Shown here piece by piece: positions 44,569 through 55,405 of a DNA stretch of 55,923 bases. The stretch spans positions 5,778 through 61,700 of the forward strand of contig JAGPDT010000014.1 in assembly GCA_018057455.1 (NCBI GenBank). Direction: 5' to 3'. The notes below the pieces were generated by a model that worked only from the letters and a program-made list of their open reading frames with translations, was not told where the DNA came from and did no database searches. Position numbers and translations under genes: made by a program. The stretch's first letter is position 1. Every line of letters starts with the position of its first letter. Source of the DNA: Flavobacteriales bacterium. GTDB lineage: Bacteria; Bacteroidota; Bacteroidia; Flavobacteriales_F; PHOS-HE28.

Positions 44569-46083
44569 TCAGATCTTCAGGAAGGACCCCACCGGGGAAG
44601 TCTCACCATCGGCCCCTACCAAGCGGACGAAATACTGGCCGGGTGCCAGGGCATGGGTGTCGGCTTCCAACAGACGGGATCGACCGGCGGGTTGGCGCAC
44701 CTGGAGTTGCTTGGTGGTGCGGTCCATGGAGCCGGCCACCCATAGCGTGGTACCTGCGGGCACATCGCGAGGCAAGCGGAGGAACAGCACATCAGCCACC
44801 GGGTTGGGGTAGATCAACAGACTAGCAGGGGCATTGGCCCAGCAAGCCACCACATTGGAGACCTGGGCTGTTCCGTCAAGGTCTGTTTGAAGCAGCCTCT
44901 AGTAGTTCAGGCCTGTCGGTGGGGTCTTGTCCAGGAAGGAGTAGGTTCGGTAGCCTTGGGAATTTCCAGCGGCGGGCATCCGGATCAATGGCATGAAGCT
45001 CAAGGCATCGCTGCTGCGTTCCACGGTAAAATGGGCGCTGTTCGTTTCGCTTGCCGTGGTCCAGTCCAATTGGATCCCGCCATGGGCTCCCACGGCATTG
45101 AAGGAGATGAGTTCCACCGGCAAAGTTGACGTGTTGGGCGAAGCGCACACCTGGAAGGCGCCATCGCCGCCGTAGAAGGCCCAAAAGCGGATATAAATGG
45201 TGTCTCCGGGCGTCAGTCCGGTCTGGTCGATCGAGGGCATATGGTCCGTTGCGGACTGGTCATCATTGCAGGCGATCAGGGCCATGGACTGGGCACAGCC
45301 CTCCGCGGTGTACAAGGCCATTCCGCTGTCGCCGGGGCCCATGGCATTGGCATGGGTGTCCACGCGGAGATGGCCGCTGGCGGGTACCACGGCTGCGAAC
45401 CAGATGTCGGGTTCACCGGTGTAGAAGCAGCCGGGGTCGGGCAGGACCAAGGAGGCGGTGGCGCTGGAATTCGACGCGGCGACCATGTTGGTACAGGCGG
45501 AATCGGCGCTCAGGAGCATGGCGGTGCAGGGCTCATCATTGGCCGGTGGAGGCGGTGTGGCGAAGATGCAGATCTGTGCATCCGGCATGGGGTTGTCGCT
45601 GCCGGTGGTTTGCACCCTGATGAGGTATGTTTGGCCGCTCACGGTGGGGATCACCAGGTCCTCGCTTCCCGGTCCCGGGCTGTTGGCACAGGCCACTTGC
45701 GTGAGTGCGCCGCAGGAGCCGGTGAACACGTGGAGTGCCGGGTCCTCGCCGTTATTGGGCGCGAAATTCAGCGTGGTACTGGGGCCTGTGGCTTCGAACC
45801 AGCCGAACACATCGGCGTTTGTGCTTGCATTGCAAGTGCCCGGGGTGAACGATGCGTTGGCGCCGGCGGGCTTGTGAAAAGGGCGGGGGATGCAGGCGGG
45901 GTCAACCGTGTAGGCGTTCCCGGCCAAGAAGCCGCAATCGTCGCTGGCCGTGTATTGGGCTAGCAGCGGTGCGGTGGCCATGAAGATCCAGGCGATCGAC
46001 CAGGTCAAGCGTTTCAGTTCCGGTGGGGTTTGATGGATGAATACGAGCAAAAGGCCACCCTTCCGGGGGCGGGCCAGGGCCAT
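44569..46083 (-). pseudogene. T9SS-exported protein interrupted by an amber codon
   Basis: An exported protein of about 504 codons. The signal peptide contains SIAWIFMATAPLLAQ. Cys-rich domains (LHVFTGSCGALTQVACANS, GEPDIWFAAVVPASGHLRVDT) and the linker LPVELISFNAVGAHGGIQLDW follow. The frame is then broken by TAG at 44899-44901. The codons on both sides are in the same frame and read GLNY-stop-RLLQTDLDGT. The paralog at 40.7-43.3 kb reads GTNYYRLEQVDLDGT, so the stop replaces a conserved Tyr. Beyond it lies an intact T9SS sorting domain (LIYPNPVADVLFL ... LKI). The truncated product would lack the export signal. Confidence 0.85.
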
Positions 46084-46134
46084 GCACAACGCAACGCCTA
46101 CAGCGGGGGAAAGTTCACCCTTGGGCCGGGCCGT

Positions 46135-47364
46135 TCATGGGTTCTTCAGCGCTTGGCGGGGCTGTGCCATGGCCTCTTGCGGGTATTGGACCAGGGCCTC
46201 GCGCAGGCATTCCACGGCCAGCTTCAGCTTGTCTTGCTCCAGTACGTAGGCCAGGCGCACCTGTTTCTTGCCCGGCCCGGGCCCGGCGTAGAAGCCCGCA
46301 GCAGGGGCCATCATCACCGTGTGGCCTTGATGCGCGAATTTTTCCAGCAGCCACTGGCAGAACACGTCGGCATCATCGATGGGCAGCTCGGCCACGCAAT
46401 AGAAGGCCCCCTTGGGCTTGGGGCACACCACACCGGGGATGGTATTGAGGCCGTCCACGAGGATGTTCCGGCGCTGGCGGTATTCGTTGTTCACCTGCTC
46501 GAAGTACGACTTGGGCGCCAGCAGCGCGGCCTCCGAGGCGATCTGCCCGTAGGTGGGCGGGCTCAGCCGGGCCTGGGCGAACTTCAGGGCCGTGGCCAGC
46601 AGTTCCTTGTTGCGTGTGATGAACGCGCCGATGCGGGCGCCGCACATGCTGTACCGCTTGCTCACGCTGTCCACCAGCACCACGTTCTGCTCAATGCCGT
46701 CGAGTTCCATGGCACTGATGTGCTGGGCGCCGTCGTAGCAGAATTCGCGGTACACCTCATCGCTGAAGAGGAAGAGGTCGTGCTTCTTCACGATGTCGCG
46801 CAGGGTCTCCAGCTCATGTCGGCCATAGAGCGCGCCCGTGGGGTTGCCCGGGTTGCAGATGAGAATGCCTTTGGTGCGCGGGGTGATGAGCTTTTCGAAT
46901 TCGGCGGCGGGCGGCAGGGCGAAGCCGTCGTGGATGGTGCTGCGCAGGGGTACCACGGTGATGCCGGCCTGGATGGCGAAGGCGTTGTAGTTGGCATAGA
47001 ACGGCTCGGGGATGATGAGTTCATCGCCGGGGTTGAAGCAGGCCATCATGCCGAAGAGCAGGGCCTCGGAACCACCGGTGGTGATGATGATGTCTTCGTG
47101 GGAGACCGCGATGTGGTGCGCTTGGTAGTAGCTGGCCAATCCTTTGCGATAGCTCTCAAAGCCCGCGCTGTGGCTGTATTCCACCACGGTGAGGCGGTTT
47201 TCCCGGATGGCCTTCAGCGCTACCTCCGGGGTGTGGATGTCCGGCTGGCCGATGTTGAGGTGGAGCACCTCCACACCGCGCTTGCGGGCGGCCTCGGCAA
47301 AAGGGACCAGTTTGCGGATGGGGGAGGAGGGCATCGCTTGCCCTTTTTGGGAAATGGATGGCAT
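46135..47364 (-). CDS. Pyridoxal-phosphate aminotransferase (class I/II)
   Basis: A 409-residue fold-type I aminotransferase resembling aspartate aminotransferases. Seen are LNIGQPDIHTP near the N-terminus, ITTGGSEALLFGMMA (cofactor phosphate region), ICNPGNPTGALY, FSDEVYREF (Asp that pairs with the pyridine N), the Schiff-base Lys in VDSVSKRYSMCGARIG, and the C-terminal substrate-carboxylate Arg in KQVRLAYV. The amino donor is not known. The ATG at 47364 is preferred to an upstream TTG, which sits inside a near-consensus promoter box (GACCTTTG). Confidence 0.9.
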   Translation of the reverse strand: MPSISQKGQAMPSSPIRKLVPFAEAARKRGVEVLHLNIGQPDIHTPEVALKAIRENRLTVVEYSHSAGFESYRKGLASYYQAHHIAVSHEDIIITTGGSEALLFGMMACFNPGDELIIPEPFYANYNAFAIQAGITVVPLRSTIHDGFALPPAAEFEKLITPRTKGILICNPGNPTGALYGRHELETLRDIVKKHDLFLFSDEVYREFCYDGAQHISAMELDGIEQNVVLVDSVSKRYSMCGARIGAFITRNKELLATALKFAQARLSPPTYGQIASEAALLAPKSYFEQVNNEYRQRRNILVDGLNTIPGVVCPKPKGAFYCVAELPIDDADVFCQWLLEKFAHQGHTVMMAPAAGFYAGPGPGKKQVRLAYVLEQDKLKLAVECLREALVQYPQEAMAQPRQALKNP

Positions 47365-47664
47365 GGCTGTGGAATAGGTGGGCAAAGGTCGCGGTTTGTT
47401 GTGGATGAACGACGGGGCATCCCCAGGGGTGGTCCTTGGCCAGGGGCTTACATCGGCCTCCCCGGTTGGATCCTTGGCCTGAAGGGTGGTGCCGGAGGGC
47501 GGGCGATGGGGTCCATGCCGATGGGGCCACGGCCACGGACCGGGGCACCGAAGTGATCGGGAGGCCCATCCGCCATGGCGGAATGCCGGGGGGCTTCGGG
47601 GTTGAAGCAGACAGGCCGCCCCGGTGGAAGGGGGCGGCCTGTCTGTGTTCGGCTGTTCAAGTGG
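47365..47664. other. Non-coding region between aminotransferase and Spy-like gene
   Basis: Three hundred bases with no credible gene; open frames have no coding character. Contains the terminator hairpin listed separately at 47609-47644. Confidence 0.6.
47609..47644 (-). terminator. Hairpin downstream of the Spy-like gene
   Basis: A perfect 14-bp stem AGACAGGCCGCCCC / GGGGCGGCCTGTCT around an 8-base loop, 21 bases after the Spy-like stop. The following tract is only moderately T-rich. Confidence 0.65.
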
Positions 47665-48027
47665 TCAATACGCCATCTCTTCCTCCCCGTCGTTCTTCTC
47701 CTTCCGTTGCTCGCGGAGCTGCTGCAACTTGGCGTATTGGTCGGCGGTGAGCACCTGCTGCAGGCCGTTGTCGCGGCTGGACTCCAGGTAGTCCGCACGG
47801 CCTCGGCGGTCTTCATCACGCACGGAACGCAGGTCGTACATGGCCTTGGCGTACGCCAAATGGATCGTGGCCACCTTTTCCCGTTGGGCGGCATCCAAGC
47901 CCAGGTCCTGCACCATGCGTTCGGTGCGGCGTTCGGCCTTTTCGGCAGGCGTTTTCTCGGTATGGCCTTGCTGGGCCATAGCGGTGAGTCCGGTGGCCAA
48001 GGCAAGGGTCATCAACAGGGTTCTCAT
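47665..48027 (-). CDS. Spy/CpxP-like periplasmic protein
   Basis: A 120-residue exported protein. The signal peptide is MRTLLMTLALATGLTAMAQQ. The mature part is almost fully helical and highly charged, with LGLDAAQREKVATIHLAYA and VLTADQYAKLQQLREQR. These look like the LTxxQ-type repeats of Spy/CpxP chaperones and the related Bacteroidota family (DUF4890-like). A periplasmic chaperone or stress role is inferred. It is divergent from carB. Upstream codons of the frame are antisense to carB. Confidence 0.75.
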   Translation of the reverse strand: MRTLLMTLALATGLTAMAQQGHTEKTPAEKAERRTERMVQDLGLDAAQREKVATIHLAYAKAMYDLRSVRDEDRRGRADYLESSRDNGLQQVLTADQYAKLQQLREQRKEKNDGEEEMAY

Positions 48028-48300
48028 GCGGCGGGTCTGTTTGAAGGGGGCAATGTACGGCGATGACGCACACGATAGGCCGCGGGTTGGCCGGGCAGAG
48101 GCCACTAGGTCAAGTTGTTTGGACCGGGCCCGGTCCAGGGGCATTTCTCCACGATCCACCTGCCTTATGCACATGGCGTACGCACCACCGGCGCCTTGGG
48201 GTACCTTCGCGCCCCGAGTACGCCCCACGTTCCAGTCGCTTCGGCCCGGCCCAATGCGACGGTGTGCCTCGGAACGGCGGCGGACGGACACCCTTCCGCA

Positions 48301-51111
<2,811 letters not shown>

Positions 51112-51258
51112 CATTCACTCCGAACGGAGTGGAGTGGCGTTCTGTCGCTGCGAGCCTGCTTGGATTTGAAGCAGCTGAGGTCGCTTTTGATCGGTCAAGG
51201 GCCGAATGGAATGGAGGGGGGACACTCTTTGACACAGTCTTTCCGATAGGTTGCGCAC
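51112..51258. other. Left junction of the inserted segment
   Basis: About 150 bp between the carB stop and the end of the leftward lipoprotein gene. It begins with a small perfect hairpin CACTCC-GAAC-GGAGTG (51116-51131). No gene is recognised. Confidence 0.5.
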
Positions 51259-53073
51259 CTAAGGCTCTTGCGGAGGTTGAAAGTAGCTGACCAGATAACC
51301 GTGCCCGCCCTGTAGCACTCGTATCGTCGTTCCATTGTGCTCCGCGGATGTACTGTTATCGATCGAAACCGTTGCTATCTCACCCAGGCCCAGTTCGCCC
51401 AGGTCCACCGTCCCGGCTGCGCTGTAACTAGTTGTGGTGAAATGAAGGGTTCGCGTTTCCTTGTTGATCGAGACCTTCGTCGGATCCCAGTGCATGGCTC
51501 CATTCACCAGGCCAAGAACGATCGGCTGGCCATCGTGGTACCAGTCAATTGCCACTCCTGGTCCCGGACGGATCGAGGCATATAGCATGTACGCCGGAGC
51601 GAAGAGCATTTCCCGGCACCATCCGAATGAGTAATAGTCTTTCTCTGGTGAGAACGGTGGAGTTGTCTCGACCATGTCGATATAGCCCGGTGGGGCGATG
51701 AGGGTGTCGCGGATCACATGCCGTTCCAACAAGGTGTCGTAGAGTTGTCTGGCAAGCAGCCCGTAAACGGGATCATTCGCAGCATGGGAAAGCTGCGCGA
51801 GGCCATAGGGAAATTGGAGCGCAGCGTATGCCAATTGCGAATCATTGTGTTCATTGCTGTACTCGCCACCTTCGCTCAGGTTGTGAGGCACCATGAAATG
51901 CTTCAGCCCATAGCCGCTCAGGAGCACATGGTCCGCGTGCGCCTTGCAAAGGTCCAGCACGCGCTCACTGAGATCGGGATCACCGATCATCTCCCTGTTC
52001 GAAAGCAATGTGCCAATGAACAACCCATACATCGTCTCCAATTGCGGATCAGACTCCGAACCGTCCACATGGTTGAGGTACCGGAACGCTCCACCGGCGA
52101 TGTTCTCATCCCAAATACCATTCAGCAGCGCTGACGTGTACTCCCGCGCAATCTGCAGCAGATCCTTGTCTGCGCTGATATTGTACACACAATGCAGAGC
52201 GCGCAAATAGGCGCCGCCCATGTCATCGAATCGGAACATGCTGCCTGGATAGAGGCGGGTCCCTACCGAATCCTTTTCCAAGTCCCAGACTTCGCTCACC
52301 AGGCCGGTCTGCTTGTTCCGTTTCGCCCAAATGCTTTTCAAAATCCGTACGGCAGCTTCCACATATGATGGGTCTCCGGTGGCTTCGCTAGCCAGCGCTA
52401 GTGCCTCCGCGACGAAGCAGGAGGAAGAGCCAAGTTGGGCTTCCAAACCGGTCTCCGAAGAGCGATGTGGAGCTCCATCAGGGCTTTCTATGTTCTGATA
52501 GGCGACTCCCGTGCGCGCATCCAGGCAATGGTTCAGAACTCCCTGCGCCAATCGGTGTACCAATGGGATGCAGGTGCTGTCATGCGTGCTTACCATGCTC
52601 ACAAGCGACAGGACATTGGCTTGCGTGCCGACGAAGACGACTGCACTGTCGGATGAGACCAGTCCATTCGATACGGTCAGTTCCGGCAGGATTCCGCTCG
52701 GTGGAAGCCAGTGGCCAAGTTCATGAGCCGTGCGTTGCGCGATGAAAAGGAAAGCACTGTCGCCCGTGGCCTCGAACGTGGAGATACAGCTCAATCCGGT
52801 GAGGAAGCCGGGGCGAAACGCTGTGTTCCGCGCAAGGTCGAAACCATCGGGCAGAAGCTGGAGATCTGCGCTCTGGGTCCTTAGTCGTCTGATGCCTGCT
52901 AAAAGCTCCCTGCATACCTGGTCCGTCTCGGAGTAGAAGGCAGTCTCGGAAGGGATCGGGAAGATCACCTGCTCGGTCGAATGATGACGGCACCCGGAGG
53001 TAAGGAACAAAATGAACAGTGAAAATGCGGTCAAGTAGGAGAGCTTTCCGCAGGGCATACCAGTCTTTGCCAT
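51259..53073 (-). CDS. Exported lipoprotein with alpha/alpha-toroid-like architecture
   Basis: A 604-residue protein with lipobox LTSGCRH (Cys at about residue 28). Residues 50-490 are rich in paired helices with aromatic and acidic residues between them (SMFRFDDMGGAYLRALHCVYNI, DYYSFGWCREMLFAPAYMLYA). The layout resembles (alpha/alpha)-barrel sugar enzymes such as uronate epimerases, unsaturated uronyl hydrolases or lyases, but I cannot assign a family. The C-terminal 100 residues look like a beta-sandwich. It shares an xPYGLAQL motif with the gene upstream. The codon composition is more AT-rich than that of carB. It probably acts on polysaccharide at the cell surface. Confidence 0.65.
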   Translation of the reverse strand: MAKTGMPCGKLSYLTAFSLFILFLTSGCRHHSTEQVIFPIPSETAFYSETDQVCRELLAGIRRLRTQSADLQLLPDGFDLARNTAFRPGFLTGLSCISTFEATGDSAFLFIAQRTAHELGHWLPPSGILPELTVSNGLVSSDSAVVFVGTQANVLSLVSMVSTHDSTCIPLVHRLAQGVLNHCLDARTGVAYQNIESPDGAPHRSSETGLEAQLGSSSCFVAEALALASEATGDPSYVEAAVRILKSIWAKRNKQTGLVSEVWDLEKDSVGTRLYPGSMFRFDDMGGAYLRALHCVYNISADKDLLQIAREYTSALLNGIWDENIAGGAFRYLNHVDGSESDPQLETMYGLFIGTLLSNREMIGDPDLSERVLDLCKAHADHVLLSGYGLKHFMVPHNLSEGGEYSNEHNDSQLAYAALQFPYGLAQLSHAANDPVYGLLARQLYDTLLERHVIRDTLIAPPGYIDMVETTPPFSPEKDYYSFGWCREMLFAPAYMLYASIRPGPGVAIDWYHDGQPIVLGLVNGAMHWDPTKVSINKETRTLHFTTTSYSAAGTVDLGELGLGEIATVSIDNSTSAEHNGTTIRVLQGGHGYLVSYFQPPQEP

Positions 53074-53078
53074 CGTGG

Positions 53079-55097
53079 TTACTTCACCAGCAACGGTGAA
53101 GCGGCCAGGACCTTGCCGCCCTCCTGCTGCACCACCGTGTACGATCCCGGTGCCAGCGCGAGGCCATATAGGGGGAGGATGAACTCGCTCTGATCACGTT
53201 CAATCACCGGGCTACGGTACAGGCATCGGCCCGAAACATCGTAGAGGTTGACAACCCCATCGCCGACCATGGCACACAGCGTGATCCTTACTATGGAAGA
53301 AGCATCGGTCGGATTCGGAGCGATTGCCCATTCTGCCCTGTTCACCACTTGCCGCTCTGGATCCGGTACGGGGTGCACCACATCGCTTCGTTCTGCATTG
53401 ATCGACGCATCCAAACCTGCGCGCACCTTGTATCCCATCCCGCATCCTGCTGGATCGATATAGGCATGCACTGTGCTTCCATATGCCGCATGGAATCCAG
53501 GTTCCCAATGAATTGCACTTCCAGCCTTCATATTGCACTTCACTCCGGATCCGATCTCGAAAACCGGATCGAATGTCTCGGGATCAGCAAAAGATCGACC
53601 GGGTCCGTTGCCCGGTGCGATAACGAGCACGTCTTTCGCCGCGAAGTCCTGATCGTAGCTCAGCACTCGATTTCGTAATTCCAAACTGAAGCACTCTCGT
53701 TCCCACTGTTCGGAAACCAATTGGGCCAAGCCGTAGGGTATGCTCGTCGCGTTGGTGTATTGGCCAAGGGCCGACACTCCTTGGCCGTAAAGGTCATGGA
53801 AGTAGAGCTTCATGATCAGGTCATACAACGTCTGCTGGCTGGCACCTGATGTGTCGTCCCACTTCGACAACCATGTTGCCGAGTAGACGGTCCCTCTTGT
53901 CTGGTCAAGTCCTGAGAAAACCGTGTTGTAATCAATGTCGTCATCGCCATCTATGCCCGCGTGAAAATGCGGGTTCTCGTAGTCGACCCCATCAATCGTG
54001 AAGGGAGTCGCACCAGCATAAGCTCCTTCTGTGTATGCATTGTGCAAACGCACCAGGTCGGTCTCCGAAAAGACCTGCGTGTGGTAAGGAGCCCAGATGG
54101 TGTTGTCCTTCACAGTCATCGGCAGTTCCAGGGATTGCATAGCGTGAGAGAGATCTTCATAATCGTCATCGCTATCCGGGCATGGATACTTCCAGCCGAT
54201 ATCCACCCACTGGTATCTGTTGGGAGGGGCTAGTTCAAGCACCGGTCTAAGCTCGGGAAAACAGACCAACGTCCTGAACCAATCACTGGCAATGTCGTCT
54301 GCGGCTTGCAGGTAGTACTCGTTGGGGTCGTTCTGCCCCATGTAGTACATCGCGGCTGCAATCGCCGACTGAAGGTTGATCACCATTGCATCATCGTCGC
54401 TGGGATGGGCTGAAAAGCCTTTCTCTGCCCCTTTCCAGTATCCGCCCCAGTAGTACCGATCTATGGTCTCATCAACCCGCTGCCCCAACCAGTCCGCCAG
54501 TTCTCCGAAGGTGAACTGAGCGCCAAGCCATTGATTATGGGCCAATGGAGTAGAGAAAGACTGTAGGTCAGGATACTGACTATTGATCAGGTGGACGAAG
54601 TGAGCCATAGGCCATATGATCTGCCCATCTATGTAAAGAATTGTCGTTGGTGTCCCGCTGTCATTGATGAGTGACCATGAATACGGTGAGCCATCATGAA
54701 GTGCAAGGTAGGACGCAGGAAGGTTCAACTGATCGAATCTCAATTGGAATTCACAATCGAGAACGTTCACGAATTTGATGAGATATGCCTTGTCCTTCGT
54801 CGTTTCGCACATTATCAGATATGACTCCAGGAGTCGCGAACAACCGTCACCGAATGTCTCCCCTATCTCATCGAGATAGTCATCGAGTGGTTGGTCGGCA
54901 TTCACTACGCACGGATGCTCGACTACATCAAGAACATGATGGATGAAAACATCGTACTGCTCCTTGATCTGAAAGTCCTTTCTCTCCTGCCCGAAGCCAT
55001 GATTGATCAGGCCCACCGCCAAAGCTATCGTGACCAATGCCGTACGTATGTTCAGCCCATGACGGATAGAACAAAAAGTGGGTAATATGTCCTGCAT
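53079..55097 (-). CDS. T9SS-exported alpha/alpha-toroid-like protein
   Basis: A 672-residue exported protein. The signal peptide contains TALVTIALAVGLINHGFGQ. A helical catalytic-like domain (about 40-470) has IIWPMAHFVHLI, AHPSDDDAMVINLQSAIAAAMYYMG and DDYEDLSHAMQSLEL. A stack domain follows (FEIGSGVKCNMKAGSAIHWEPGF, the repeated '3-coathanger' pattern of Bacteroidota). The T9SS sorting domain closes it (AIAPNPTDASSIVRI, LYDVSGRCLY, LAPGSYTVVQ). The family is not recognised; an uronic-acid polymer enzyme is a guess from fold. It lies 5 bases from the lipoprotein gene and the two form an operon. Base composition is low in G+C (23 of 60 at 54721-54780). Confidence 0.68.
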   Translation of the reverse strand: MQDILPTFCSIRHGLNIRTALVTIALAVGLINHGFGQERKDFQIKEQYDVFIHHVLDVVEHPCVVNADQPLDDYLDEIGETFGDGCSRLLESYLIMCETTKDKAYLIKFVNVLDCEFQLRFDQLNLPASYLALHDGSPYSWSLINDSGTPTTILYIDGQIIWPMAHFVHLINSQYPDLQSFSTPLAHNQWLGAQFTFGELADWLGQRVDETIDRYYWGGYWKGAEKGFSAHPSDDDAMVINLQSAIAAAMYYMGQNDPNEYYLQAADDIASDWFRTLVCFPELRPVLELAPPNRYQWVDIGWKYPCPDSDDDYEDLSHAMQSLELPMTVKDNTIWAPYHTQVFSETDLVRLHNAYTEGAYAGATPFTIDGVDYENPHFHAGIDGDDDIDYNTVFSGLDQTRGTVYSATWLSKWDDTSGASQQTLYDLIMKLYFHDLYGQGVSALGQYTNATSIPYGLAQLVSEQWERECFSLELRNRVLSYDQDFAAKDVLVIAPGNGPGRSFADPETFDPVFEIGSGVKCNMKAGSAIHWEPGFHAAYGSTVHAYIDPAGCGMGYKVRAGLDASINAERSDVVHPVPDPERQVVNRAEWAIAPNPTDASSIVRITLCAMVGDGVVNLYDVSGRCLYRSPVIERDQSEFILPLYGLALAPGSYTVVQQEGGKVLAASPLLVK

Positions 55098-55225
55098 GGC
55101 TTCGCGATCGCAGGACCGAAAATAGATGCTTTTGGCTTAACTCCACCCCAACTTGCGCGAGCGTCTCCGCTCGTGCACGCCGCATAGTCCCTGGCGCTAG
55201 TTCATGGCCAGCCTGAAAGGAAGCG

Positions 55226-55316
55226 CACCGGCGAGGCGATCTACTTCATTAAGGATCTGAAGGACCCGTTCTTTAGGGAGACGTATGGGAAGCGGAGCAT
55301 GTATTTGAGCAGGTGA
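55226..55316 (+). repeat. carB 3'-end repeat, distal diverged copy (carB remnant)
   Basis: It encodes TGEAIYFIKDLKDPFF and RSMYLSR plus stop, the same C-terminus as carB with three residue changes. Six of the ten base differences are synonymous, so it descends from a functional carB end. Similarity continues weakly a few bases upstream (about 55212) and then stops. Confidence 0.9.
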
Positions 55317-55337
55317 GTTGCTACTTGCTTGGTGGTA

Positions 55338-55385
55338 GGTGGACGGGGTGGACTGTGTGCATGCACTCAGTCCACCCCGTCCACC
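55338..55385. repeat. 48-bp near-perfect palindrome
   Basis: The outer arms of 17 bases are perfect: GGTGGACGGGGTGGACT (55338-55354) against AGTCCACCCCGTCCACC (55369-55385). The 14-base centre GTGTGCATGCACTC continues the symmetry with a single T-T mismatch. It lies between the carB-end repeat and the four-helix-bundle gene. There is no T-tract, so it is not a typical terminator; a recombination site or REP-like element is possible. Confidence 0.9.
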
Positions 55386-55405
55386 CGAAGCCGCAATGCT
55401 TTGCC

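Larger units (their letters stand above)
55098..55405. other. Right junction of the inserted segment
   Basis: About 300 bp without an intact gene. It holds the probable promoter region of the leftward T9SS gene (not resolved), the distal carB-end repeat (55226-55316) and a 48-bp palindrome (55338-55385). Confidence 0.7.
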
